This document shows, piece by piece, positions 51,970 to 61,881 of a DNA stretch of 64,000 nucleotides. The position numbers and the translations under genes are program-made. The notes below the pieces were generated by a model. The model was not told the origin of the DNA. It searched no databases and was given only the letters and a program-made list of their open reading frames with translations. How positions within the stretch are numbered: position 1 is the stretch's first letter; every line of letters starts with the position of its first letter. This stretch comes from Shinella yambaruensis (GTDB lineage: Bacteria; Pseudomonadota; Alphaproteobacteria; Rhizobiales; Rhizobiaceae), in the NCBI RefSeq assembly GCF_022899355.1, contig NZ_JALJCK010000001.1, positions 658,346-722,345 of the forward strand. Direction: 5' to 3'.

Positions 51970-52473
51970 ATGAACGCGCACAACCCGCCGATCGTCAACC
52001 TTGCCAAGCTGACGCTCGAGCACTGGACGCAAGGCACGCTCTATGAATCCCGCGACACGGCCTTCGGCGCCCTCCTCGGCCTGACGGCCCTCGGCATCGG
52101 CTATGGCGAGGTGCCACCCGGCAAGTCCGGCTGTCCCTTCCATTGCCACCATGTCGAGGAAGAGCTGTTCGTCATCCTCGAAGGCCACGGCACCTATCGC
52201 TATGGCGACGAACGGCGGCTGATCGGCCCCGGCGACGTGCTGGGCGCGCCGGCCGGCGGACCGGAGACGGCGCACCAGATCCTCAACACCGGCACCGTGC
52301 CGCTGAAATACCTCTCCATCTCGTCCATGGCGGCGACGGAGATCTGCGAATATCCCGATTCCGGCAAATTCCTCGCCAAGACGCGCGCCCCTACCGGCGG
52401 CCGCACCGAGTTCCGCACCATCGGCCGCACGAGGGAGGCCGTCGACTACTGGGAGGGCGAGCCCGGAGCCTGA
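51970..52473 (+). CDS. Cupin-domain protein
   Basis: A 167-residue single cupin. Motif 1 reads CPFHCHHVEEELFVILEGHG, with two His and a Glu as metal ligands; motif 2 reads GDVLGAPAGGPETAHQILNT with the third His. Rhizobial proteins of this type are annotated only as cupins; the substrate is unknown. GAGGAG precedes ATG 51970. A LexA-type repeat overlaps the promoter, so it may be DNA-damage-inducible. Confidence 0.85.
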   Translation: MNAHNPPIVNLAKLTLEHWTQGTLYESRDTAFGALLGLTALGIGYGEVPPGKSGCPFHCHHVEEELFVILEGHGTYRYGDERRLIGPGDVLGAPAGGPETAHQILNTGTVPLKYLSISSMAATEICEYPDSGKFLAKTRAPTGGRTEFRTIGRTREAVDYWEGEPGA

Positions 52474-52478
52474 CGCGT

Positions 52479-53615
52479 TCAGGCAGCGAGCGACACGCGG
52501 TTGCGGCCGTTGCGCTTGGACATGTAGAGCGCCCTGTCGGCGCTGCTGAGCAGGGAATCGAAGCTCGCGCAGTCCTTGCCGGCAAAGGCGATGCCGGCGC
52601 TGACGGTGCAGGTGATGGACCGCCCGCCGATCGGAATGAGCTTGCCGGCAAAGTCCTGGCGGATACGCTCGGCGATGCGCTGCGCGCGGTCCGGCACGGT
52701 CCGCTCCAAGACGACGACGAACTCTTCGCCGCCCAGGCGGGCGAGGCAGGCGGCCGCGCCGCAGGACTCGCGCAGGACATCGGCGAAGACCATGAGCACC
52801 GCATCGCCGGCCGCATGGCCGTACCGGTCGTTGACCGCCTTGAAATTGTCGAGGTCGAAGGCGATCGCCGCCTGGTGCTCCCCGACCGGAAGGACGCCGT
52901 AGCGATCGAAAAGCGCGCGACGGTTGAGCAGGCCGGTCAGCGCGTCGGTCATGGCCGCACGGCGGTGGCGGCCGGCGATGCGCCACTGGTTGAGCGCGAG
53001 CGACATGGCGCCGATGCCGGTAATGCCCATGATGGCGGCGATCAGGTTGAGGGTTTCCGCCCAGTTGTCCGGCGCATGACCCATGACCCACTTGCCGTCA
53101 TGCAGCAGCACGGCGGCGCAGATCAGGAAGGAAGCGGCCGTCAGCAGATAGAGGATGACGATGCCGATCAGCGGCAGCGGCGCCTCCGCGCGGCCCCGCC
53201 AATATTCCCGCGCCGTCGCGACGAGGGAACCGGCGATCAGCAGGTTGAGCACGATGAAGCCGATTCCGTCATAACCGGCCGCCAGCGGAGGAAGCGCAAC
53301 GGCAAGGCAGCCCGCGAGCACGGCGGCAATGCGCCGGCGCGCCCGCTTGCCGGAGCGGAACCGGTAGGCCGCGCCGTAGATGAAGGCAAAGCCGAGGAAC
53401 TGCAGCGCGAAGGCAAGGCACCCGATCGCGACGCTCGCCTGGTCGATATAGAGACTGTAGACCGCGACGGCCGGCACGATGCAGCCGATGCCGATGGACC
53501 AGCTCAGGAGAAAGCGCTCGACGCGGGCGGACATCCACGAGGCGAACAGCGTGGCCGACAGGCAGAAGCCCGCCAGCCCGATCGCCAGCAGAAGGGTTTG
53601 GTAGTCAGGCGCCAT
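52479..53615 (-). CDS. Membrane diguanylate cyclase (GGEEF)
   Basis: A 378-residue protein: six or more N-terminal transmembrane helices (to about residue 205), then a GGDEF domain starting MTDALTGLLNRRALFDRYG, with AFDLDNFKAVNDRYGHAAGD and the active-site loop ARLGGEEFVVVLERT. The I-site RxxD expected five residues before GGEEF is absent, so product inhibition is probably lost. It should make c-di-GMP, which in rhizobia controls adhesin and exopolysaccharide. It lies between ribE and ribH. ATG 53615. Confidence 0.9.
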   Translation of the reverse strand: MAPDYQTLLLAIGLAGFCLSATLFASWMSARVERFLLSWSIGIGCIVPAVAVYSLYIDQASVAIGCLAFALQFLGFAFIYGAAYRFRSGKRARRRIAAVLAGCLAVALPPLAAGYDGIGFIVLNLLIAGSLVATAREYWRGRAEAPLPLIGIVILYLLTAASFLICAAVLLHDGKWVMGHAPDNWAETLNLIAAIMGITGIGAMSLALNQWRIAGRHRRAAMTDALTGLLNRRALFDRYGVLPVGEHQAAIAFDLDNFKAVNDRYGHAAGDAVLMVFADVLRESCGAAACLARLGGEEFVVVLERTVPDRAQRIAERIRQDFAGKLIPIGGRSITCTVSAGIAFAGKDCASFDSLLSSADRALYMSKRNGRNRVSLAA

Positions 53616-53746
53616 GCGGCAGCGGTCTCCAACGGTCCGATGCCGCACACTACGGAGCAAGAGGTATCGATATCGTTACCTCACGGGCGGGCCGCAACGC
53701 GCGGCGGTCCCGATCGATGACGACGCCTGGGCGAGTCACGCCATCG

Positions 53747-54364
53747 TCACGCCTTCGGCGCCGGAAACTCCGCAAGCCGCGCTGCATAGCGCGCCATGGT
53801 GTCGACCTCGAAGTTGACGAAATCGCCCGCCTTGCGCTCGCCCCAGGTGGTGACGTCCAGCGTGTGGCGGATGAGGAGCACGTCGAAGACCGCGCCATCG
53901 ACGGCGTTGACGGTGAGCGAGGTGCCGTCGAGCGCGACGGACCCCTTCGGCGCGACGAAGCGCTCCAGCCCTTCCGGCGCGCGGATACGGAAACGCGTCG
54001 CGTCGCCCTCGGCCTCGACGGAGAGGATTTCCGCCTTGCCGTCGACATGGCCCGAGACGATGTGTCCGCCGAGTTCGTCGCCGATCTTCAGCGAGCGTTC
54101 GAGGTTGATGCGGGTGCCGGGCATCCAGCCGGAAATGGTCGTCAGGCGCAACGCCTCCTCCCACGCCTCGACCTCGAACCAGCGGGCATTCGAGCCTGCC
54201 TCCGGCAGCGCCGTGACAGTGAGGCAGGTGCCCGAATGGGCGATGGAGGCGCCCATGTCGATGGTGGCGGGGTCGTAGCTGGTGCGCACGCGCAGGCGAA
54301 CCCCCTCGTTCATGGGCTCGACCTTCTCGACCGTTCCGATATCCGTGACAATGCCGGTAAACAT
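53747..54364 (-). CDS. ribE: Riboflavin synthase alpha chain
   Basis: A 205-residue protein with two lumazine-binding repeats: MFTGIVTDIGTVEKVEPMNE and MDMGASIAHSGTCLTV-like first motif, then SGHVDGKAEILSVEAEGDAT and GTSLTVNAVDGAVFDV in the second. It dismutates two lumazine molecules into riboflavin. Its ATG overlaps the ribD stop (ATGA). A track-length extension to 54457 is an overlap artefact. Confidence 0.93.
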   Translation of the reverse strand: MFTGIVTDIGTVEKVEPMNEGVRLRVRTSYDPATIDMGASIAHSGTCLTVTALPEAGSNARWFEVEAWEEALRLTTISGWMPGTRINLERSLKIGDELGGHIVSGHVDGKAEILSVEAEGDATRFRIRAPEGLERFVAPKGSVALDGTSLTVNAVDGAVFDVLLIRHTLDVTTWGERKAGDFVNFEVDTMARYAARLAEFPAPKA

Positions 54365-55653
54365 CAATCGTCTCTTTCGTATTCGTACAATCTGTCCGCG
54401 CCGTAGTGCGCCGTGCGGCGGAGCGAATAACCATCCGGCACGCGTCCGCACACACATGGGGATGCGACCCCGTCCTTGCCAATGGTCCCGGCCCCCTCGA
54501 ACAGCGAGATCCGGTCGACGAGCCCGGCATCGAGGAAGGATTGCGCCGTGCGCGCGCCGCCTTCGACGAGCAGCGAGGAGATGCCGCGCGTGGCGAGCGC
54601 CATCAGCAGGTCGTCGAGCCGGCGCGGGTCGCAGGTCAGGATCTCGACGCCGGCGGCTTCGAGGGCCTGAGCGCGGGCACTTCGCATATCGGAGGCCGTG
54701 CCATCCATACCCCCCTCTGGCCTGCCGGCCATCTCCCCCTCAAGGGGGGAGATCGAGGAAGCAGCGTTCCCGTCCACATCAAACGTCGGTCCAGCAGGTG
54801 ATGCAGATGACGGTGCGCGGGGATCAGGCTCCCATCCAATCTCCCCCCTTGAGGGGGAGATGGCCGGCATGCCAGAGGGGGGTAACCCCACACCCTTCGA
54901 CGTCACGACGATAACCGGAACGTTCTTCGCCGTGCGCGCCAGCTTCGAGGCCGGCGGCAGCTCCAGCCGCGGGTCGAGCACGATGCGCACCGGCGAGCGG
55001 GCTTCCAGCCCCGGCAGGCGGCAGGTTAGCTCGGGATCATCGGCGAGCGCCGTGCCGATGCCGACGAGGATCGCATCCGTCTCGGCGCGCAGCACATGCA
55101 CCTGCCCGCGCGGGACCGGCCCGGTGATCGCCACCTGGCCCGCGCCGAGCCGGCCGAGCATGCCATCGGCGGAAACGGCAAGCTTGAGAGTCACATAGGG
55201 CCGCTTCTTCGTCTGACGGGTGAGATAGGCGGCAAGCGCTGCACGGCCCTGCGCTTCCAGCACGCCCGTCTCGACGGCGATACCGGCATCGCGCAGCATC
55301 CCAAGCCCCCTGCCCGCCACGCGCTCGTCCGGGTCCGTCACCGACACGACGACGCGCGAAACGCCGGCGGCGATCAGCGCATCGGCGCAGGGCGGCGTCT
55401 TGCCGTGGTGCGAGCAGGGTTCGAGCGTGACATAGGCCGTTGCGCCACGCGCGGCGTCACCGGCCACGGCCAGCGCCTGCGTTTCCGCATGGGGCCGGCC
55501 GCCCGGGGCGGTGACGGCGGAGCCGACGACGACGCCGTCCTTGACGATCAGGCAGGCGACGGAGGGATTGGTGGCGGTGCGGCCGAGATTGCGGCGGCAG
55601 AGGCGGATGGCCGCTGCCATGAAGCGTGCGTCGTCTTCGACGGGGCCGGACAT
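54364..55653 (-). CDS. ribD: Bifunctional riboflavin deaminase/reductase RibD with in-frame palindrome insert
   Basis: A 429-residue enzyme, about 60 longer than usual. The N-terminal deaminase has the zinc motif HAETQALAVAG and TLEPCSHHGKTPPCADALI. The reductase domain has VTLKLAVSADGMLG and DAILVGIGTALADDPELTCR. Between about residues 256 and 316 a segment encoded by a 177-bp palindromic repeat (54708-54884) is inserted in frame; it reads SPLEGEMAGRPEGG-like on one arm. Catalytic residues are intact. Its start abuts the nrdR stop. Confidence 0.94.
   Translation of the reverse strand: MSGPVEDDARFMAAAIRLCRRNLGRTATNPSVACLIVKDGVVVGSAVTAPGGRPHAETQALAVAGDAARGATAYVTLEPCSHHGKTPPCADALIAAGVSRVVVSVTDPDERVAGRGLGMLRDAGIAVETGVLEAQGRAALAAYLTRQTKKRPYVTLKLAVSADGMLGRLGAGQVAITGPVPRGQVHVLRAETDAILVGIGTALADDPELTCRLPGLEARSPVRIVLDPRLELPPASKLARTAKNVPVIVVTSKGVGLPPSGMPAISPSRGEIGWEPDPRAPSSASPAGPTFDVDGNAASSISPLEGEMAGRPEGGMDGTASDMRSARAQALEAAGVEILTCDPRRLDDLLMALATRGISSLLVEGGARTAQSFLDAGLVDRISLFEGAGTIGKDGVASPCVCGRVPDGYSLRRTAHYGADRLYEYERDD
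54708..54884. repeat. Palindromic repeat inside ribD
   Basis: Inverted arms 54708-54753 and 54839-54884 (46 bp, one mismatch) flank an 85-bp centre; each arm contains its own smaller palindrome (CTCCCCCTCAAGGGGGGAG). The total of 177 bp equals 59 codons, so the reading frame is kept. Repeats with this core occur widely in rhizobial genomes. Confidence 0.85.
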
Positions 55654-56133
55654 CTAGCCGTCGGCGCCCGGATCCCGGGCGATCTTGGCGGCGACTTCGG
55701 AGAGGATCTTCTCGAAATCGTCGACATGGGAGAAGTCGCGATAGACCGAGGCGTAGCGCACGAAGCCGACGTCATCGAGCGCCTTCAGCGCCTCCAGCAC
55801 CTGGAGGCCGATCTCCTCCGAAGAGATTTCCGTCTCGCCGGAACTTTCGAGGCGGCGGACGATGCCCGAGACCGCGCGTTCGATGCGGTCCCGGTCGACG
55901 GGCCGCTTGCGAAGCGCGATCTCGAAGGATTTCAGGAGCTTGTCGCGGTCGAAGGGGGCCTTGCGGCCCGTCTTCTTGACGACCATCAGCTCGCGAAGCT
56001 GCACCCGTTCGAAGGTCGTGAAGCGACCACCGCAATCCGGGCAGATGCGCCGGCGGCGAATGGCGGCCCCGTCCTCTGCGGGACGGGAATCCTTCACCTG
56101 CGTATCTTCCGAACCGCAATAGGGGCAGCGCAT
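55654..56133 (-). CDS. nrdR: NrdR, ribonucleotide reductase regulator
   Basis: A 159-residue repressor: an N-terminal zinc ribbon ([20 protein letters not shown] then [20 protein letters not shown]) followed by an ATP-cone domain ([20 protein letters not shown]). It binds NrdR boxes before nrd genes, sensing ATP/dATP. It lies between glyA and ribD in the order conserved across rhizobia. Confidence 0.95.
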   Translation of the reverse strand: MRCPYCGSEDTQVKDSRPAEDGAAIRRRRICPDCGGRFTTFERVQLRELMVVKKTGRKAPFDRDKLLKSFEIALRKRPVDRDRIERAVSGIVRRLESSGETEISSEEIGLQVLEALKALDDVGFVRYASVYRDFSHVDDFEKILSEVAAKIARDPGADG

Positions 56134-56142
56134 GCCGGCTCC

Positions 56143-57441
<1,299 letters not shown>

Positions 57442-57603
57442 CCTCGAGGCTCCTTAGGGTCAAGTGGCACGGTGTTTAGCGTCCTCGCATGGCAAGGGCA
57501 ATATCCGCTCCACGGTTTGCGCCATTTCCGCGCGTGTTATGCGATAAAAACGACAAGGATCACTTGGCATGCCAGCCGCCCGGCCAGGTCCGAAAACCTC
57601 TCC

Positions 57604-57686
57604 TCCGTCATGGTCGGGCTTGACCCGACCATCCACCGCCGCGGGTGGGGACGTGGATCCACGGCTCGGAGGCCGAGGATGACGGT
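57604..57686. repeat. Dispersed palindromic repeat between glyA and ldtP
   Basis: ATGGTCGGG (57610-57618) and CCCGACCAT (57624-57632) around CTTGA, inside a larger CCGTCAT...ATGACGG frame (57605-57686). This type is scattered through rhizobial genomes. The rest of 57442-57772 shows no gene I can support. Confidence 0.7.
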
Positions 57687-57772
57687 GGTGGACTGGCTAA
57701 TGTTTGTCGGCAAGGAAAAGCCCCGCTTCCGCCAGGAAGCGAGGCCCGCGAAAACCTCGGACGGATCACCCT

Positions 57773-59095
57773 TTATTGCGGCAAGAGATCGCTCTCGACG
57801 GAGCGGCCGCCTTCCTGGTTGTAACCGGTCTGGAGGGCGAGTTCGGTGGCGCCGTCCTTCTGGTAGATGTCGTCGCGGAACTGCACGACGCGGTCCTTGG
57901 CCGACCAGGCGGTGATGTAGGTGAAGAAGACCGGCACTTCCTCGGCCAGCCTGATCGGCGTGTTGACGCCGCTCTTGATGGTCGCCTCCATCTGCCCGCG
58001 CGACCAGCCGGGCGTGTCCTTGAGCAGCCAGACCGAGAGGTCGCGCACGTTCTGAACGCGCACGCAGCCGGACGATTCGAAGCGCATCAGCTTGTTGAAC
58101 AGGCCCTGCTGCGGGGTATCGTGCATGTAGACCTGGTGCTCGTTGTGGAAGTTGATCTTCGTCGAGGACATGGCGTTGATCTTGCCCGGGTCCTGGCGGA
58201 ACATCAGGTTCGGGGCCTTCTCGGCGTTCCAGTCGACGGTTTCCGGCGAGACTTCGTTGCCGTTGCCGTCGAAGAGGCGGATCGAGTTGCGCGCAAGATA
58301 GGTCGGATCCTTGCGCATCAGCGGCATGATGTCCTTCTGGATGATCGAGCGCGGCGCGGTCCAATATGGGTTGAGGATCACTTCGTAGATCTTGGAGTTC
58401 AGCACCGGCGACTGACGGTCGATCTTGCCGACGATGGCGGTGTGGCGCGAGGCGACGCGGCCGTTCTCGACGGCCTCGATATAGGCGGCGGGGATGTTCA
58501 CCATGACGTAGCGGCGGCCGAGGTCGCCGGACATCGCCTGCAGGCGCACGAGGTTGGTCTGGAGCTGGCCGAGGCGGGTGACGGCCGGAACGTTCAGCGC
58601 CTTCAGCGTATATTCGCCGACGGCACCGTCGGCCGGCAGGCCGTGACGGGCCTGGAAGCGTTTCACAGCGCCGTCCACGTAGGAATCGAAGGCGCCGTTC
58701 GTGCCGGCGGAACGCGGCAGGTCGCCGGAGATGATCAGGCGCTGGCGCAACTGCTGGACCGCCGGATCGGCGACGCCCATCTCCATCTTCTGCTGCGTGT
58801 TGACCGTCGGCCAGCCGCCATTGGAGACGATGTTCTGGTAGTCGTTGATCGCCTGCTGGAGATAGCCGGAGCTGCCGGAGCCGAAGATCGGGTTGTTGGA
58901 GACGACGGCGGTGGCGGTGCGCGATGCCTCGGCGTCGAACTGGTCGTCCCAGTTGCCGCGGCGCGGAGCGTTGAGGATGTCGTCGAGCGCTGTCTGGGCC
59001 AGCGTCGGGCCGGCCACGGCAGCGGCACCGAAGGTTGCAGCGGAGCGCAGGAAGGCGCGGCGCGAGAACACATCAAATCCGGTTTTGCGAGACAT
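57773..59095 (-). CDS. ldtP: L,D-transpeptidase (YkuD), Tat-exported
   Basis: A 440-residue protein. The N-terminus has a twin-arginine signal (SRRAFLRSAATFGAAAVAG). A peptidoglycan-binding domain (AVKRFQARHGLPADGAVGE) lies near residue 180, then the YkuD domain with catalytic HDTPQQGLFNKLMRFESSGC, the Cys followed by VRV. It makes 3-3 crosslinks in the wall. It matches the rhizobial/Liberibacter LdtP type controlled by LdtR, whose gene follows on the same strand. ATG 59095. Confidence 0.88.
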   Translation of the reverse strand: MSRKTGFDVFSRRAFLRSAATFGAAAVAGPTLAQTALDDILNAPRRGNWDDQFDAEASRTATAVVSNNPIFGSGSSGYLQQAINDYQNIVSNGGWPTVNTQQKMEMGVADPAVQQLRQRLIISGDLPRSAGTNGAFDSYVDGAVKRFQARHGLPADGAVGEYTLKALNVPAVTRLGQLQTNLVRLQAMSGDLGRRYVMVNIPAAYIEAVENGRVASRHTAIVGKIDRQSPVLNSKIYEVILNPYWTAPRSIIQKDIMPLMRKDPTYLARNSIRLFDGNGNEVSPETVDWNAEKAPNLMFRQDPGKINAMSSTKINFHNEHQVYMHDTPQQGLFNKLMRFESSGCVRVQNVRDLSVWLLKDTPGWSRGQMEATIKSGVNTPIRLAEEVPVFFTYITAWSAKDRVVQFRDDIYQKDGATELALQTGYNQEGGRSVESDLLPQ

Positions 59096-59317
59096 TGATC
59101 CTACCATCTCCTGAGCGCCGCAAAGAACGGCGAGGTGCGCACGGCACGGCGACCCCAAGGGTCCATACCCGATGCAGCTATCACGAACAGGGTTAACAAA
59201 CGCAAACCGGCCCTGCCGCCCGCGCATACCTTAGCCCAGCGTCCGGGTGTCACAGCAATATGGCCAATTCGTGTCTCGGCAGGCGCGCCCGACCCTAAGC
59301 CCCCGCATGAAAACATG

Positions 59318-59352
59318 AAAAGCCGGACGCGCAGGGGACGCGGCCGGCTTTT
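59318..59352. terminator. Bidirectional terminator between ldtR and ldtP
   Basis: AAAAGCCGG (59318-59326) and CCGGCTTTT (59344-59352) with a 17-nt loop that has an inner CGCG pair. It ends the ldtR transcript, so ldtP has its own promoter in 59096-59317. Confidence 0.75.
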
Positions 59353-59382
59353 GTGAAGGAGGTCGGAAACGGCGCCCGGAAA

Positions 59383-59895
59383 TTACAGGCGGTAGAGGAT
59401 CGAGTCGTTCCAGAAGCGATCGAGGCGCTGGAGCAGCTTGTTCATCTGGTTGAACTCGCCCTCGCCGATGCCGCCGACCTTCTGGATCGAGCCGATATGG
59501 CGCTCGTAGAGTTTCGCGACCGTCTCGGCGATTTCCTGGCCGCTTTCCGTCAGGCTGATGCGGACGGAGCGGCGGTCGATGCGCGAACGCTGGTGGTTGA
59601 TGAAGCCGAGGTCGACCAGCTTCTTGACATTGTAGGAGACGTTCGAGCCGAGATAGTAGCCGCGCGAGCGCAGCTCGCCTGCGGTCAGTTCCGAATTGCC
59701 GATGTTGAAGAGGAGCAGCGCCTGGACGGCGTTGACATCCGAGCGACCGGCGCGGTCGAACTCGTCCTTGATGACGTCGAGCAGGCGACGGTGCAGACGC
59801 TCGACGAGGTGGAGGGATTCCAGGTAGAGATTGCGGATCGCGTCTTCCTGCGGATCGACGACGGGGGCCTGCTGCGGCTTCATCTTGGTGTTCAT
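59383..59895 (-). CDS. ldtR: MarR-family regulator LdtR
   Basis: A 170-residue winged-helix regulator: VNAVQALLLFNIGNSELTAG, ELRSRGYYLGSNVSYNVKKL and VDLGFINHQRSRIDRRSVRI, the MarR recognition helix and wing. The sequence and its place beside an L,D-transpeptidase gene match LdtR of Sinorhizobium/Liberibacter, which activates ldtP and affects wall and stress traits. Start ATG 59895. Confidence 0.9.
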   Translation of the reverse strand: MNTKMKPQQAPVVDPQEDAIRNLYLESLHLVERLHRRLLDVIKDEFDRAGRSDVNAVQALLLFNIGNSELTAGELRSRGYYLGSNVSYNVKKLVDLGFINHQRSRIDRRSVRISLTESGQEIAETVAKLYERHIGSIQKVGGIGEGEFNQMNKLLQRLDRFWNDSILYRL

Positions 59896-60026
59896 GGTTT
59901 ACTGCCTCACTGTTTTGTTTGGCGGTGTGGTTTGTTTTCCCGCCTTGAGTGAGAACCTAACGAATGCATCTAAAATTCTACTTAAACCGCAGCCTTAACA
60001 GCGCCTTACCGGAAGGCGACCCTGTC

Positions 60027-60464
60027 TCACGGTGAATCAGTTCTTACCGTGCGGGCCTGCCGGCGGCGCTGGACGAAGAGCGCGATGCGGAAAAGAACGA
60101 AGACAAGCGCTATGGCGCCGTGGGTGAGAACCAGGAGCCGGTTGACGCCGAAGGTCGAGGGATAGACCTCGTGCATGGCGATCTCTGTGGCGGCCGCGAT
60201 CAGCCAGATCACCGGCCCCCAGGAGACGAGAAGCCAGAGGCCGACGGCCGCGACGGGGAACAGCACGGCAAGCGCCGTATAGGCCGCCTTCCAGGCCGGC
60301 GGCAGCAGGTCGAAGCGCCCCTGCCCGCCGAAGGAGAAGCCCGTCAGCATCGCCCAGTATTGCAGCGCGAACCACAAAGAGACGATCGCCGCCAGCCGCA
60401 GGAAGAGGGCGAACAGCGTTTCGGTCAGGCTTGGTCTCGGGCCCTTGGCAGAATCAGCAACCAT
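60027..60464 (-). CDS. DUF6163-type membrane protein
   Basis: A 145-residue inner-membrane protein with four helices (IVSLWFALQYWAML, AAYTALAVLFPVAAVGLWLL, VIWLIAAATEIAMHEVYPST, HGAIALVFVLFRIALFV). It resembles the small rhizobial DUF6163 family near hemB; no function known. ATG 60464 is chosen; the long frame to 60605 overlaps the hemB start region. Confidence 0.7.
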   Translation of the reverse strand: MVADSAKGPRPSLTETLFALFLRLAAIVSLWFALQYWAMLTGFSFGGQGRFDLLPPAWKAAYTALAVLFPVAAVGLWLLVSWGPVIWLIAAATEIAMHEVYPSTFGVNRLLVLTHGAIALVFVLFRIALFVQRRRQARTVRTDSP

Positions 60465-60619
60465 GGCGCGGACAGTAAGGGCAAGGCCGGCCGGCATAAA
60501 GCCCGTAACCGCGGTCATGCACGGCCATATGCCGCAGGCCCCTTGCCCGCGCGCGATTTGATTGCCGGGACGGGCGTGATATGGAGGCGGAAATCGCACG
60601 CGCAAGGGATGAAGACGCC

Positions 60620-61636
60620 ATGACCGGCAGCAGGAACATCGTCGACGAGATCACCGGCCACCGCCGCATGCGGCGCAACCGGAAGGCCGACTGGACGCGC
60701 CGGCTCGTCCAGGAAAACCGCCTGACGGTCGACGATCTCCTCTGGCCGGTCTTCGTGGTGCCGGGCAGCAATATCGTCGAACCGATCACGGCCATGCCCG
60801 GCGTCAACCGCATGAGCGTCGACCGGCTGGTGGAGGCGGCGAAGGAGGCCGCCGACCTCGGCATTCCGGCCATCGCGACCTTCCCGAACGTCGAGATGCA
60901 CCTGCGCGACGAGACCGGCTCGAACAGCCTGGCGGCCGACAACCTCATCAACGAGGCGACGCGCGCCATCAAGAAGGCGGTTCCCAACATTGGCGTCATC
61001 ACCGACGTCGCGCTCGATCCCTTCACCAGCCACGGCCATGATGGCGTGCTGCGCGAGGGCGTCGTCGTCAATGACGAGACGGTCGAGCTGGTCGCGCGGG
61101 CCGCCGTCATCCAGGCCGATGCCGGCTCCGACATCATCGCACCCTCCGAAATGATGGACGGCCGCGTCGGCGTCATCCGCCGGGCGCTCGACGCCGCGGG
61201 CCATCAGAATGTCGGCATCATGTCCTATGCGACGAAGTTCGCCTCCGCCTTCTACGGTCCCTATCGCGACGCGATCGGTACCGGCGGCCTGCTGAAGGGC
61301 GACAAGAAGACCTACTACATCGACCCTGCCAACGGCACGGAGGCGATCCGCGATGCGGCGCTCGATGTGGAGGAAGGCGCGGACATGCTGATGGTCAAGC
61401 CGGGCCTTCCCTATCTCGACATCTGTTGGCGCATGAAGGAAGCGTTCGGCCTGCCGGTCTTCGCCTACCAAGTCTCCGGCGAATACAGCCAGATCAAGGC
61501 CGCCGCGATGAACGGCTGGATCGACGGCGAGCGTGTAATGCTGGAAACCCTGCTGGCGTTCAAGCGCGCCGGGTGCGACGGCATCCTGACCTATTTCGCG
61601 ATGGACGTGGCGCGGCATCTGGCGAAGAAGGGCTGA
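60620..61636 (+). CDS. hemB: Delta-aminolevulinic acid dehydratase
   Basis: A 338-residue enzyme making porphobilinogen in heme synthesis. The Schiff-base lysines are in SYATKFASAFYGPYRDA and LMVKPGLPYLD. The metal-site stretch reads DVALDPFTSHGHDG, Asp-rich and without the three Cys of zinc enzymes, so this is the Mg-type form usual in alphaproteobacteria. ATG 60620 is chosen; the upstream GTG/ATG at 60581 adds a non-conserved extension. Confidence 0.95.
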   Translation: MTGSRNIVDEITGHRRMRRNRKADWTRRLVQENRLTVDDLLWPVFVVPGSNIVEPITAMPGVNRMSVDRLVEAAKEAADLGIPAIATFPNVEMHLRDETGSNSLAADNLINEATRAIKKAVPNIGVITDVALDPFTSHGHDGVLREGVVVNDETVELVARAAVIQADAGSDIIAPSEMMDGRVGVIRRALDAAGHQNVGIMSYATKFASAFYGPYRDAIGTGGLLKGDKKTYYIDPANGTEAIRDAALDVEEGADMLMVKPGLPYLDICWRMKEAFGLPVFAYQVSGEYSQIKAAAMNGWIDGERVMLETLLAFKRAGCDGILTYFAMDVARHLAKKG

Positions 61637-61646
61637 GTTCCGCCAT

Positions 61647-61783
61647 CCCCCCTCATCCGGCCTGCCGGCCACCTTCTCCCTGCAAGCGGGGCGAAAGGAT
61701 ATGCCGCGCCGGTTTCCCCAATCAATGCCGTTCGCAGGGCAAGTCCCCTCTCCGCTCGCGGGGAGAGGGTTAGGGTGAGGGGC
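61647..61783. repeat. Dispersed palindromic repeat after hemB
   Basis: A CCCCTCATCCGGCCTGCCGG start and a GGGAGAGGGTTAGGGTGAGG end point in opposite directions, with a CCCCTCTCCGCTCGCGGGGAG hairpin-like core inside (quoted words are parts). Its GGCCTGCCGGCC core is shared with the insert in ribD. No gene lies in 61637-61881. Confidence 0.7.
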
Positions 61784-61881
61784 AAACGCCAAATGAGCAG
61801 ACCGCCGCCTTCGCTCGCACCCGTTGTTTTCTCCCGACACATCCCCATATGAAGGGCATGTTCCATCCAGGAGACAGGCAG

